A stretch of DNA of 64,000 nucleotides from Bremerella sp. JC817 (GTDB lineage Bacteria; Planctomycetota; Planctomycetia; Pirellulales; Pirellulaceae): the NCBI RefSeq assembly GCF_040718835.1, contig NZ_JBFEFG010000268.1, positions 186,001-250,000 of the forward strand. Reading direction: 5' to 3'. A program made the position numbers and the translations under genes. Under the pieces are notes generated by a model, which ran no database searches, was not told where the DNA came from, and was given only the letters and a program-made list of their open reading frames with translations. This document shows positions 55,788 to 64,000 of this stretch, piece by piece. Each line of letters begins with the position of its first letter. Positions within the stretch are counted from its first letter, which is position 1.

Positions 55788-57344
55788 ATGCATTGTGACT
55801 CTCCCCGCCCGCAGTCCGCTTCAGTTTGGCTTTCGTGCGTGAAGTATTGTCTACTCTCACTTTTCGTCTCCTTGGTTGCCACTACAGCGGTGTCTGCCGA
55901 AACGGCCAAGAAGCCAAACGTTGTCTTCATTCTGATCGACGACATGCGGTTCGACGCGATGGGATTCATGGGGCACCCTTTTCTGAAGACGCCGCAGTTC
56001 GATGCGATGGCCGCGAAGGGAGCGAACTTTACCAACGCGTTCGTGACCACTTCGTTATGCTCACCGAGCCGAGCGTCGATCTTAACTGGCCAGTACATGC
56101 ACAATCATCGGGTGGTCGACAACAACCATACCGACCTGAGCGATACGATCTTCTTTCCGCAATACCTGCAAAAGCTCGGTTATAAAACCGGCTTCTTCGG
56201 AAAGTGGCACATGGGTGGCGGGACCGACGCGCCGCGACCTGGGTTCGATCAATGGGTAAGCTTCCGTGGCCAGGGCAATTACTTACCGCCTGGTCCGAAG
56301 TGGACCTTGAACGTTAACGGCAATTCAGTGCCGCAGAAGGGATACATCACCGACGAGTTAACCGACTATGCAATCGACTGGCTCGACACATTGAATCACG
56401 AAGAGCCGTTCTTTCTGTACTTGTCGCACAAAGCGGTACACGCGCAGTTTATTCCGGCGGAACGTCATAAAGACCTCTACTCGGACGTCGATATTCAGCC
56501 GCCAGCCTCGCAGCCGGATACCGACGAAAACTACGAAGGCAAGCCGATGTGGGTGAAGAACCAACGCAATAGTTGGCACGGGGTCGATTTCCCGTATCAC
56601 TCTTCGCTGAACATCAAAGAATACTACCGCGACTACTGCCGCTGTATGAATGCGGTCGACGATAGCGTTGGTCGAGTTCGCCAATACCTGAAGGATCACG
56701 ATCTGGACGACAACACCGTGGTGATGCTGATGGGGGACAATGGCTTCCTGTTCGGCGAGCACGGGCTGATCGACAAACGAAACGCTTATGAAGAGTCGAT
56801 GCGAGTCCCTCTCGTGATCGAAGCCCCTGGCATGTTGAAAGAAGGCAGTACGGTCGACGCTGTCGTGGCGAATATTGACATCGGCCCAACCATTCTCGAC
56901 ATGGCAGGCATGGAAACGCCCGAGCAGATGGACGGCCAAAGCTTTCTGCCGATTGCCAGTGGCAAGATGGATCCGAAGGACTGGCGCAAGCACTTGCTCT
57001 ATGAGTATTACTGGGAATGGAACTTCCCACACACGCCGACCATGTTTGCGTTACGTGGCGATCGATACAAGTTCATTCAATATCACGGTATTTGGGACAC
57101 GGACGAACTATACGATCTCGAGAACGACCCACACGAAATGCACAACCTGATTAACGAACCTGGATTGCAAAGCACGGTGCGTAACATGCGAAACACGATC
57201 AACGAAGAGTTGAAAGCACGTGGTGCGATGGTCGTTCCGTTTGGTGCCAAACGTGGAACCGGGGCAAATCTGCGTCGCGAATCCGGTAGTACGAGCGCCG
57301 AATTCCCAGAGAACGTTTTGCGTGAAAAAGACGCAAATCAGTAA
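55788..57344 (+). CDS. Secreted sulfatase (S1 family)
   Basis: 518 residues, signal peptide ending near residue 37. Canonical formylglycine site [15 protein letters not shown] with Cys near 94, metal site ILIDDMRFD and late GDNGFLFGEHGLIDKRNAYEES (by its start). Paired with a second sulfatase 43 bp downstream. It probably removes sulfate from algal or animal polysaccharides with that partner. Confidence 0.94.
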   Translation: MHCDSPRPQSASVWLSCVKYCLLSLFVSLVATTAVSAETAKKPNVVFILIDDMRFDAMGFMGHPFLKTPQFDAMAAKGANFTNAFVTTSLCSPSRASILTGQYMHNHRVVDNNHTDLSDTIFFPQYLQKLGYKTGFFGKWHMGGGTDAPRPGFDQWVSFRGQGNYLPPGPKWTLNVNGNSVPQKGYITDELTDYAIDWLDTLNHEEPFFLYLSHKAVHAQFIPAERHKDLYSDVDIQPPASQPDTDENYEGKPMWVKNQRNSWHGVDFPYHSSLNIKEYYRDYCRCMNAVDDSVGRVRQYLKDHDLDDNTVVMLMGDNGFLFGEHGLIDKRNAYEESMRVPLVIEAPGMLKEGSTVDAVVANIDIGPTILDMAGMETPEQMDGQSFLPIASGKMDPKDWRKHLLYEYYWEWNFPHTPTMFALRGDRYKFIQYHGIWDTDELYDLENDPHEMHNLINEPGLQSTVRNMRNTINEELKARGAMVVPFGAKRGTGANLRRESGSTSAEFPENVLREKDANQ

Positions 57345-57387
57345 TCCTCATCGAGACCTTCCCACCTAATTCTTTGCGGAGCGATTC

Positions 57388-58695
57388 ATGCAGAAGCTGC
57401 TTATTTTGAGCTTGGGTGTTGCCCTGGCGGCGATGGCATTTGCCTCGCCATTACGTGCCGCGGATAAACCGAATGTGGTCATCTTGTTGTCCGACGATCA
57501 GCGTTGGGACGATTACTCGTTCCTCGGTCACGAAGCGATCCAGACCCCGAACATCGATCGACTGGCGGAAGGATCGTTGGTGTACGAACGCGGCTACGTG
57601 CCGACTTCGCTCTGCCGACCCTCGCTGGCGAGTTTATTCACCGGCCAGTATCCGCACCAAAACGGGATTGTCGGCAACGACCCGCGCGAGAACAAGCGGA
57701 CCAACGAAGGCCGTCAGGTGCTGGTGGAGCGATTCATGAAGAACCCTCGTCTGGCCGAGATCCTGGGGAAGCATGGCTACGTGAGCTTTCAGTCGGGCAA
57801 GTGGTGGGAAGGTCACAACTCGAGTGGAGGCTTTACAGAAGGCATGTCGCATGGCGATGTCAAAAAGGGTGGCCGTCACGGCGACATTGGCTTGACGATT
57901 GGTCGCAAGACAATGCAGCCGGTAATCGATTTCATCGACAAGAGTGTCGAGGCAGACAAGCCATTCTTCTTGTGGTACGCCCCCATGATGCCGCACTTGC
58001 CACACAATCCGCCGGAACGCATTTTGAAGAAGTACACCGCCGAAGGACGCTCGATCAACGTCGCCAAGTACTACGCGATGTGCGATTGGTGGGACGAAAC
58101 CTGCGGCGTCGTGCTCGACCATCTCGATAAGAAGAAGGTCGCCGACAACACGATTGTGATCTACCTGTGCGATAACGGCTGGATTCAGCGTTCCGATGAA
58201 GGTGGCGGCGCAGTCGGCGGACCTCGTGGGAAGCGTTCTGTCTACGATGGCGGGACGCGAACGCCGATCATGATTCGTTGGCCAGGGCACGTGAAGCCGC
58301 GCACCGATAAGTCCGATCTGGCAAGCAGCATTGACGTGGTGCCGACCATCCTGGATGCCGTCGGAATCGAAACCGACTACGATTTCCCTGGCGTCAACCT
58401 GCTGGATCCGGCTGAGGTGACTTCGCGTAAAGCGATCTTCGGCGAGATTTATGCGCACGACATACCGAACTATCATCACCCGGAATTAGGGCTCTATTAC
58501 CGCTGGGTCATCGATGGAGAGTGGAAGTTGATCGTGCCGACCGGGCAGGAAGAAGGGGAGTATGGCCCAATGAAGCCAGCTTTATTCCATGTTGCTAGCG
58601 ACCCGGAAGAAGAAAAGAACGTGATTGCCGATCATCCGGAGATCGCGGAAAAGCTTCAGAAGGAACTGGATGCCTGGTGGAATCCAAAGACCTAA
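57388..58695 (+). CDS. Secreted sulfatase with CRPSL active-site variant
   Basis: 435 residues, signal peptide MQKLLILSLGVALAAMAFAS. Metal ligands LLSDDQRWD and CDNGWIQRSDEG are intact. The active-site segment is TSLCRPSLASLFTG: Cys76 is present, but the Arg of the standard CxPSR is Leu. Formylglycine formation may still occur, as C-X-P-S-L occurs in some sulfatase subfamilies. It is probably active on a different substrate than its neighbour. A terminator follows. Confidence 0.92.
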   Translation: MQKLLILSLGVALAAMAFASPLRAADKPNVVILLSDDQRWDDYSFLGHEAIQTPNIDRLAEGSLVYERGYVPTSLCRPSLASLFTGQYPHQNGIVGNDPRENKRTNEGRQVLVERFMKNPRLAEILGKHGYVSFQSGKWWEGHNSSGGFTEGMSHGDVKKGGRHGDIGLTIGRKTMQPVIDFIDKSVEADKPFFLWYAPMMPHLPHNPPERILKKYTAEGRSINVAKYYAMCDWWDETCGVVLDHLDKKKVADNTIVIYLCDNGWIQRSDEGGGAVGGPRGKRSVYDGGTRTPIMIRWPGHVKPRTDKSDLASSIDVVPTILDAVGIETDYDFPGVNLLDPAEVTSRKAIFGEIYAHDIPNYHHPELGLYYRWVIDGEWKLIVPTGQEEGEYGPMKPALFHVASDPEEEKNVIADHPEIAEKLQKELDAWWNPKT

Positions 58696-58740
58696 CGACT
58701 GCCATCCATTTGCACAGCTTTGTGCATTCGTTCTCGTATA

Positions 58741-58775
58741 GGCCCCGTCGGCGAACCTCGTCGATGGGGCTTTTT
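58741..58775 (+). terminator. Terminator after the sulfatase pair
   Basis: GGCCCCGTCG pairs with CGATGGGGC (one G-U) around a short loop, followed by five T. Confidence 0.85.
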
Positions 58776-58997
58776 CGTTCTTGAAGCTGGCGTGAAGAGT
58801 TTGCAGTGTTCTGAAGAACCGTGATGGAAAAGCTACCTTCGTGCCAGCGACTTCACAAAAATCAGCAGTCAGCGATCCAACGCGTTCGAATTAGGCGGAT
58901 TCGGACAGGCCAGACTTTCAGCATTTAGAATGCAGATTACGACGAGGTGGGGCACGGCAAGGCACCTGACCTCTTCCTCCGCATAGGGCCGAGAGCG

Positions 58998-59690
58998 ATG
59001 CAGTACCGTTGCCCTTTATGTCGAACCTATGGCGTTGTCCCTGAGAAAGCGCGCGGGCACGAGGTGATGTGCTTGAAGTGCCGCGAGCACTTCTTCATCC
59101 CGGATCAAACTCTGGAAGAACGATTGAAGCTAGGTATCTTTGTCGCCGCGCGTCGTAATGATGGCGAAGTGATCACCGCCATGGCAGAGCAGGGGGCGGA
59201 CCTCGATGTGCAAGAAGAAGAATCGGGGCATACGCCACTCCATATCGCATCGTTCTACGGAAAGCTATATGCAGGAAGAGAATTGATCGAGAACGGCGCA
59301 TCGATGGAGATTCGCGCGAACAAAACCGTACAAACACCCCTGTTTTACGCTTCGCGCGAGAACAGCCCGAAGATCGTTCAGTGGCTTCTCGATAAAGGAG
59401 CCAATCCGAATCTACAAGATCCTGATGGCACCACCGCACTGCACTGGGCCGCCCGCAAAGGCTTTGTCGATGTCGCAAAGGTACTGATCGCAGGCGGGGC
59501 CGACTTTCGCATCGAATCGATCAACGGACTGCGCGCCCTGCAGTTCGCTGTTTCGTATCATCAGCCCGAGGTTCGCGATTATCTGATCGCGGTCGAACGC
59601 GCCAACAAGTTCATACAGAACCAACGGGTCAGAGCAAATAAGAAATCAGGAACGCTCAACAAGTTCCTGTTCGGATTCGGCGAATCATGA
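58998..59690 (+). CDS. Zinc-ribbon plus ankyrin-repeat protein
   Basis: 230 residues from ATG 58998; the earlier GTG is less likely. The N-terminus has CPLC (about residue 5) and CLKC (about 25), a zinc ribbon. Ankyrin repeats span about 50-205 (GHTPLHIASFYGKLYAGRELI, TPLFYASRENSPKIVQWLL, TALHWAARKGFVDVAKVLI, each by its start). A basic tail ends it. It probably binds protein in the cytoplasm. It overlaps the 3' end of the convergent permease by 6 bp. Confidence 0.85.
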   Translation: MQYRCPLCRTYGVVPEKARGHEVMCLKCREHFFIPDQTLEERLKLGIFVAARRNDGEVITAMAEQGADLDVQEEESGHTPLHIASFYGKLYAGRELIENGASMEIRANKTVQTPLFYASRENSPKIVQWLLDKGANPNLQDPDGTTALHWAARKGFVDVAKVLIAGGADFRIESINGLRALQFAVSYHQPEVRDYLIAVERANKFIQNQRVRANKKSGTLNKFLFGFGES

Positions 59691-61229
59691 AGCCGATTCG
59701 CCAGGTAGTGGCGTTTCGATCAAGCGAACCGTGATTGAGTCGGCCTGGTCGTGGTCGAGACCGATCTCCTGTTTTCCATTGACGAGGAATGTCCAGGTCT
59801 GTTCGTTATCGGTTCGGGGACCAGCCCGTAGCTGATCACCGATCGATAGCGAGAAAGGTAAGTCGCCTTTAATGTGGGTAACCTCCGCCAGGTGACCGAT
59901 GCGAAGTAGACTGGCATGGACCTCTTCGCCTGGGACCAGGTGTACGAAGTCCTCGGGAATCTCTTGTCCATGGGGGTCGGTAATTGGGTGCCCCAAGCGG
60001 TCATCCAGATAATCGACTGCTGCTTCGTCATGCACATGCTCCAGTAAATGGGCACGCTCGTGAATCTCGTCGTGCGGCATCCCCAGCCGCTGGAGGTAGG
60101 CTTCCCAAATCCGATGGGCACGCATTAATCGTCGAGCTTCGATTTCGCCTGCCTCGGAAAGTCGATATTCATCGTTGTCGGTCGCTTCGATCCACTTCTG
60201 GGCAATCATGCGGTCCATCGACTTCCGCAAGCTTTGACCATCGGTCGGCACGTTGGCAATGATTGTCGCCAGCGAAGTTGTTGCGTTAGGATCGCGCCGC
60301 ATGCAGCCGAGGATGTCTTCGGCCAAGGTATGCGGAATCGCCGCGCGGCGTCGGAACCAGGTCGGCAGCAGACCAAACTTCGGCGAAAAGACCAGTACCA
60401 CAATAAACTGTGCTGTACTGAAAAGCACGATCGGAGGACTCGTCGCTACATTCAGCCATACCGACAGATAGACTCCGCAAACCACGCTCGAGATTCCAAA
60501 CAGCGCGGCCAGCCCCATCATGTGACTCAATCGGTTGGTGAGCAAATACGCGGTGGCGGCTGGAGTGATCAGCAAGCCAACCACCAGGATCACCCCAACA
60601 ATCTGCACCGCGCTGACAACGACCAGCGAAGTGCATGTCGTCATCAAAACATGAATAAGCAGTACCGGCAGACCAATTGAAGCGGCCATAATCGGATCGA
60701 AGGCCGTGAGCAGCAATTGGCGGTACCACAAAATGGTGGTGAAAAGAACGATCGCCGTGACCCCGGCCATCATCCACAAGCGTTCGGAGTCGACCGCCAG
60801 CACGTCCCCCATCACGAAATGAAACAAATCGAGATGGATGTAGTGCGAGAACATGCTCGCCAGCGCTCCGCCAAACGCGAAGATGCCGGTGTACATGATG
60901 CCGATCGCGGTGTCCTCTTTGATTCGAGAGACCCGAGACACAAAGTTCACCAGCACCACGGTCGTGAAGCCTGCCAACAGAGCCCCCAGGATCATCGCGG
61001 CAAAGTGCGCCTCTTGCCCGTAGACCACCTTCATGAACAGGTAGCCTGCCGTGACGCCGGCCAACATCGAGTGCGAGATCGCATCACCCAGAAAGGCCAT
61101 CCGGCGCAAGATGATCAAGCAACCAATCACGCCAGACGAAACAGCAACCAGGCATCCTGCCACGATCGCCCGTAGCAAGTAGCTATTGCCGACAAACGGC
61201 TCGATGAATAGTTGGTGCAACGTGTCCAC
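59685..61229 (-). CDS. Metal ABC permease fused to a DtxR/MntR-like module
   Basis: 514 residues; GTG start at 61229 overlaps the ATPase stop. Residues about 1-290 are the ZnuB/MntB-type permease with eight to nine helices (LRRMAFLGDAISHSMLAGVTAG, LLITPAATAYLLTNRL). Residues about 300-514 are cytosolic: a winged HTH (SLATIIANVPTDGQSLRKSMDRM by its start), DtxR-type metal-binding region RAHRIWEAYLQ ... HERAHLLEHVHDE and GHPITDPHGQEIP, then an SH3-like FeoA domain. In DtxR/MntR these bind metal to repress uptake; here the sensor is joined to the transporter. It may bind DNA, or gate transport by metal. Confidence 0.88.
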   Translation of the reverse strand: MDTLHQLFIEPFVGNSYLLRAIVAGCLVAVSSGVIGCLIILRRMAFLGDAISHSMLAGVTAGYLFMKVVYGQEAHFAAMILGALLAGFTTVVLVNFVSRVSRIKEDTAIGIMYTGIFAFGGALASMFSHYIHLDLFHFVMGDVLAVDSERLWMMAGVTAIVLFTTILWYRQLLLTAFDPIMAASIGLPVLLIHVLMTTCTSLVVVSAVQIVGVILVVGLLITPAATAYLLTNRLSHMMGLAALFGISSVVCGVYLSVWLNVATSPPIVLFSTAQFIVVLVFSPKFGLLPTWFRRRAAIPHTLAEDILGCMRRDPNATTSLATIIANVPTDGQSLRKSMDRMIAQKWIEATDNDEYRLSEAGEIEARRLMRAHRIWEAYLQRLGMPHDEIHERAHLLEHVHDEAAVDYLDDRLGHPITDPHGQEIPEDFVHLVPGEEVHASLLRIGHLAEVTHIKGDLPFSLSIGDQLRAGPRTDNEQTWTFLVNGKQEIGLDHDQADSITVRLIETPLPGESAS

Positions 61230-62029
61230 TACTTCGCCTTCTCTCGCAAGACATTTCGTAGATGTTCAAACGCACGCACATTGCCATCGTAGACTTCGCT
61301 CAATAGTTCCGGCTGCAATATCTGAAGGGGCGTGCCATAGGCGAACAATCGCTGCTTCAGCAAGATAATCGCGTCAAAGAATTCGGCGGCGGTGGCCAGG
61401 TCGTGATGGACCACCACCAGCGTTCTGCCTGACTGTTTGGCATTTTCCAAGACATTCAGGATGGCTCGCTCGGTGGCAGCATCGACCCCAGCGAACGGCT
61501 CGTCGAGCAAGACGACCTTGGCTCCTTGAGCCAGCGCGCGAGCCATGAAGACACGCTGCTGCTGTCCGCCCGAGAGTTCGCCAATTTGTCGTTTCCGCAG
61601 ATCGGCCATGCGAACAATCGAAAGAGCCTCGTCGACGATCTCGCGATCTTCTTTCGACGGTCCCCATTGCCACCAGGGAATGTTCCCGTAGCGGCCCATC
61701 ATGGCGACATCTTCTACGGTCACCGGGAAATCCCAGTCGACACTGCCGCGCTGCGGGACATAGGCGACCAGTTTGCGTGTTCGTTCGACCGGCGTTCCGA
61801 AGATTCGAATCGTTCCGACGTCTGGACGCAGAAAGCCAAGGATTGCCTTCATCAACGTCGACTTGCCAGAACCGTTGGGACCAATGATGCCTACGAGCTG
61901 ACCGGACGGAATCGCAAACGACACATCAAGCAAGGCCGGGACCGAGCCGTAGCTGACCGTCAAATGCTCGACTTCAATCGCTGGGACCGTCGGATCGAGT
62001 GGCGTCGGTGTTGGTTCGCTGGAAAACAT
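61229..62029 (-). CDS. Zinc/manganese-type ABC transporter ATPase
   Basis: 266 residues. Walker A GPNGSGKST, Q-loop in VAYVPQRGSVDWDFPVTV, signature LSGGQQQR and Walker B VVLLDEPFAG, then HHDLATAAEF. WDFPVTVEDVAMMGRYG is typical of MntA/ZnuC/TroB ATPases. Middle of the operon: SBP, unknown, ATPase, permease-regulator. Confidence 0.93.
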   Translation of the reverse strand: MFSSEPTPTPLDPTVPAIEVEHLTVSYGSVPALLDVSFAIPSGQLVGIIGPNGSGKSTLMKAILGFLRPDVGTIRIFGTPVERTRKLVAYVPQRGSVDWDFPVTVEDVAMMGRYGNIPWWQWGPSKEDREIVDEALSIVRMADLRKRQIGELSGGQQQRVFMARALAQGAKVVLLDEPFAGVDAATERAILNVLENAKQSGRTLVVVHHDLATAAEFFDAIILLKQRLFAYGTPLQILQPELLSEVYDGNVRAFEHLRNVLREKAK

Positions 62030-62032
62030 GCC

Positions 62033-62530
62033 TTATTGTTCGTTCGATGCCGATGGTTTTACTTCAAAGCCAACTGTCCCGACGACCAAACTATCGGTCG
62101 GCGGCGCCCAGAGTGTTTCTGTCTGCAAAGGCTGCTGACCGTCGCCCTTAAAAAGCTGCACATGGACAGCGCGAGGAACGAGCGCCGCGGAATCGGAAGG
62201 GCTCATCTCAATCAGAAACTCGTTGCGGCCGGTGGGGAGTTCTAAATCGATCTCTGCTTCGGTGACTTCGCCAGCGGGAATTGGCTGGTTGCCGACCAGC
62301 AATTCCTCGCCCTGATAAGTCACTTTAAGCGAGGCAGCTTTCGCCAGTTCTTCGGCGAAAGGATCGACGCCGGCGTCGAAGGTTGCTGAAATGCGGAGGC
62401 GATATTCTTGGTTAACGATCGTCTGCAATGGCTGTTCGCTGGGCGCCTGGTTTTCTGCAAGCGTCTGTTGATAGAGCCACGTCGATAAAAGCACGATGGC
62501 GGCACTCAAGATGGCGATGACGATTCGCAT
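62033..62530 (-). CDS. Membrane-anchored unknown protein of the metal-uptake operon
   Basis: 165 residues: an N-terminal membrane anchor (IVIAILSAAIVLLSTWLY) and a beta-rich outer domain (about 35-160). No cysteine- or histidine-rich metal site visible. It lies between the substrate-binding and ATPase genes, with 3 bp to the ATPase, so it is likely part of the uptake system. No family recognised. Confidence 0.68.
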   Translation of the reverse strand: MRIVIAILSAAIVLLSTWLYQQTLAENQAPSEQPLQTIVNQEYRLRISATFDAGVDPFAEELAKAASLKVTYQGEELLVGNQPIPAGEVTEAEIDLELPTGRNEFLIEMSPSDSAALVPRAVHVQLFKGDGQQPLQTETLWAPPTDSLVVGTVGFEVKPSASNEQ

Positions 62531-62542
62531 GGAATGATCGGG

Positions 62543-63451
62543 TTACTTTAAAGCTTCCACAATGGTGATGACATTTTCTCGCATCATGCCGAGATACGTT
62601 TCCCCGGCAGTTCCTGGGGCGCCCATCGAATCGGAGTAAAGTTCGCCTCCGATTCGCACGCCTGCCTCGCGGGCGATCTGCCGTACCATGGTTGGATTGA
62701 CCGAGGTTTCCACGAAGATCGCTTTCACGCCATGCTCTCGAATCGATTCGATTGTATCGTGGCGTCGCTGCGGTGAGATGCCTGCTCCGACTTCATTGCC
62801 GGTCGACCAACCGACAGGCGTGGCTGGCGTGAGACCATAAGCCTGGCAGAAATAATTGAACGCATCGTGGCTGGTGACCAGGACACGTTCTTCAACCGGG
62901 ATTTTGCTGATCTCGCGAACGATCCAGTTGTTCAGCGCCCGTAGTTGATCGAGATACAACGCGGCCCGGCTACGATATTCATCGGCGTGTTCAGGATCGA
63001 GCTCGATGACTGCGTCGCGAATATTGCGGACATACGTCGCTGCGTTCGTGCAAGAGAACCATGCGTGTGGGTCATCCATCGCCTGATCGACGCCAGGGAC
63101 TTCCAGCGGATTACATCCTTCCACGCACGTTACCAACGGGCGGCCCGTCTGCTCGGCCAGCTTCCGCATCCAGTCGTTGCCTTCCAAATGCCAGCCATTT
63201 TCCAGGCACAGATCGGCTGTCGAGACCAACTGGGCGTCGCCAGGCTTCTTTTCGTAGAGATGGGGATCCTGCCCGGCTGCTAAGACCGAATGAACTTCCA
63301 TCCGATCGCCAACCACTTGTCGCGCGAAGTCGGCGATTTGGGTCGTCGAACAAACAATCACCGGCCGTCGCGCTGAATCTTCCGCGGCCCATCCTAGGGA
63401 TGGCATTAGCATAACAGCCAGAATTGCGAGGGCAGTTAGTCGAATCAGCAT
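62543..63451 (-). CDS. Zinc/manganese-type substrate-binding protein
   Basis: 302 residues from ATG 63451, giving a clear signal peptide (MLIRLTALAILAVMLMPSLGWA). Cluster A-1 fold: VVGDRMEVHSVLAAGQDPHLYE (by its start), DDPHAWFSCTNAATYV, VLVTSHDAFNYFC and VETSVNPTMVRQIA. No His-rich loop, so manganese, iron or zinc cannot be told apart. The fused regulator in the operon argues for manganese or iron. First gene of the operon. Confidence 0.9.
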   Translation of the reverse strand: MLIRLTALAILAVMLMPSLGWAAEDSARRPVIVCSTTQIADFARQVVGDRMEVHSVLAAGQDPHLYEKKPGDAQLVSTADLCLENGWHLEGNDWMRKLAEQTGRPLVTCVEGCNPLEVPGVDQAMDDPHAWFSCTNAATYVRNIRDAVIELDPEHADEYRSRAALYLDQLRALNNWIVREISKIPVEERVLVTSHDAFNYFCQAYGLTPATPVGWSTGNEVGAGISPQRRHDTIESIREHGVKAIFVETSVNPTMVRQIAREAGVRIGGELYSDSMGAPGTAGETYLGMMRENVITIVEALK

Positions 63452-63663
63452 GGATTTGCATCCCCAAATGGACGTTTTTGAGAACCCAAAACCATCATAG
63501 ATCAAAGATAATCCGAAAACAAGGTGAAATCATTCCCCCCTAAATCGATAGGTTGCAAAAAGTAAGGCATTGGAAACCGAAACAATGCGGCCTGTCGCGG
63601 GTTTTAAATTGCAGTAGTGCTGACATCACGCATTGTTCCCCCTCAATCAGCGAGAGAAGCGTC

Positions 63664-64000
63664 ATGAGAAGTTCCTTTGCCCTCGCCGCATTCGCGGCCC
63701 TCACCCTCGTGACCAGTGGTGCATCGTCAATTTGGGCTGCTGACAGCGACGACGGCAATTGGGCAAACTGGCGAGGCCCAAACTATGACGGCAGCTCCAT
63801 GGTGGCCAAGCCACCGGTCGAATGGAGCGAAGAAAAGAACATTGTCTGGAAAGTGGAAGTTCCTGGCAAAGGGAGCGCTTCTCCAGTGATCTGGGGGGAC
63901 AAACTCTTCCTGCTGACCGCCGTCCCTGTGGAAGGGGCCGAGGATGCCAAGCCGATGGAAGACGGTCCGATGGGGCCTCCGGCTGGCGATCGTGAACCAC
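63664..64000 (+). CDS. PQQ-like quinoprotein / BamB-like secreted protein (3' end outside window)
   Basis: ATG 63664 with GAGAGAAG upstream; 112 codons are visible. A signal peptide MRSSFALAAFAALTLV... ends ADS near residue 28. NWANWRGPNYDGSSM and EWSEEKNIVWKVEVPGKGSASPVIWGDKLFLL (by its start) are the first blade of a PQQ-type beta propeller. This N-terminal WRGP pattern occurs in many planctomycete secreted proteins. Confidence 0.85.
   Translation, partial: MRSSFALAAFAALTLVTSGASSIWAADSDDGNWANWRGPNYDGSSMVAKPPVEWSEEKNIVWKVEVPGKGSASPVIWGDKLFLLTAVPVEGAEDAKPMEDGPMGPPAGDREP

Noticed and set aside
1..64000. Integrase, transposase, phage or plasmid genes
   Set aside because: None found; the tRNA array has no adjacent integrase or attachment-site repeat that I can see.

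Overview
The window reads as a chromosomal segment of a marine-type planctomycete of the Pirellulaceae (Blastopirellula/Bremerella/Rhodopirellula relatives). The evidence is family content rather than any rRNA: three secreted sulfatases, a DUF1501 / DUF1549-DUF1553 / cytochrome-WD40 gene set, Tat-exported oxidases, a GH2 hydrolase and many secreted proteins of unknown role. Starts and boundaries were chosen by eye from ribosome-binding sites, overlaps and signal peptides.

Layout. 1-8.1 kb: a sigma-54 activator (cut by the left edge) divergent from a large hybrid histidine kinase, a D,D-carboxypeptidase with an extra N-terminal domain, and a receiver protein. 8.4-9.3 kb: a Tat-exported phosphoesterase split by a 17-bp tandem duplication. 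9.6-17.1 kb: a sulfide/persulfide oxidation operon (ArsR regulator, TauE exporter, persulfide dioxygenase-rhodanese, DUF1641, type II sulfide:quinone oxidoreductase, secreted DsrE-like protein, CoA-disulfide reductase-rhodanese). 17.2-24.8 kb: a GNAT, a LacI regulator, sucAB, a stress-type protein and a small unknown. 24.8-27 kb: a three-gene epimerase/VKOR/membrane operon. 27.2-31.4 kb: pstSCAB with TTAAGA repeats upstream and a hairpin after pstS. 31.4-36.2 kb: a degenerate pyruvate kinase, a membrane-anchored unknown, a sulfatase and a matrixin-like protease. 36.5-39.5 kb: a TolC-type channel and a multicopper oxidase, probably for copper.

39.8-41.3 kb (minus strand) is the most striking part. 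Five tRNA genes (Phe, Glu, Ser and two with Leu anticodons), an RNA-ligase-like gene and a further tRNA-Ser lie in one direction with short spacers. Just upstream are two tiny ORFs with ribosome-binding sites and an intrinsic terminator. The second tiny ORF codes for 33 residues, of which 22 are Phe, Leu, Ser or Glu, the four amino acids served by the array. This fits a leader-peptide attenuator controlling a tRNA-supply and tRNA-repair operon. It is a hypothesis from sequence only.

41.4-64 kb: a GH2 hydrolase, modBA without modC, the DUF1501 - DUF1549/1553 - cytochrome/WD40 operon with a divergent PAS-AraC regulator, an amino-acid permease, two secreted sulfatases, an ankyrin protein, a zinc/manganese-type ABC operon whose permease is fused to a DtxR/MntR-like module, and the 5' end of a quinoprotein-like gene cut by the right edge.
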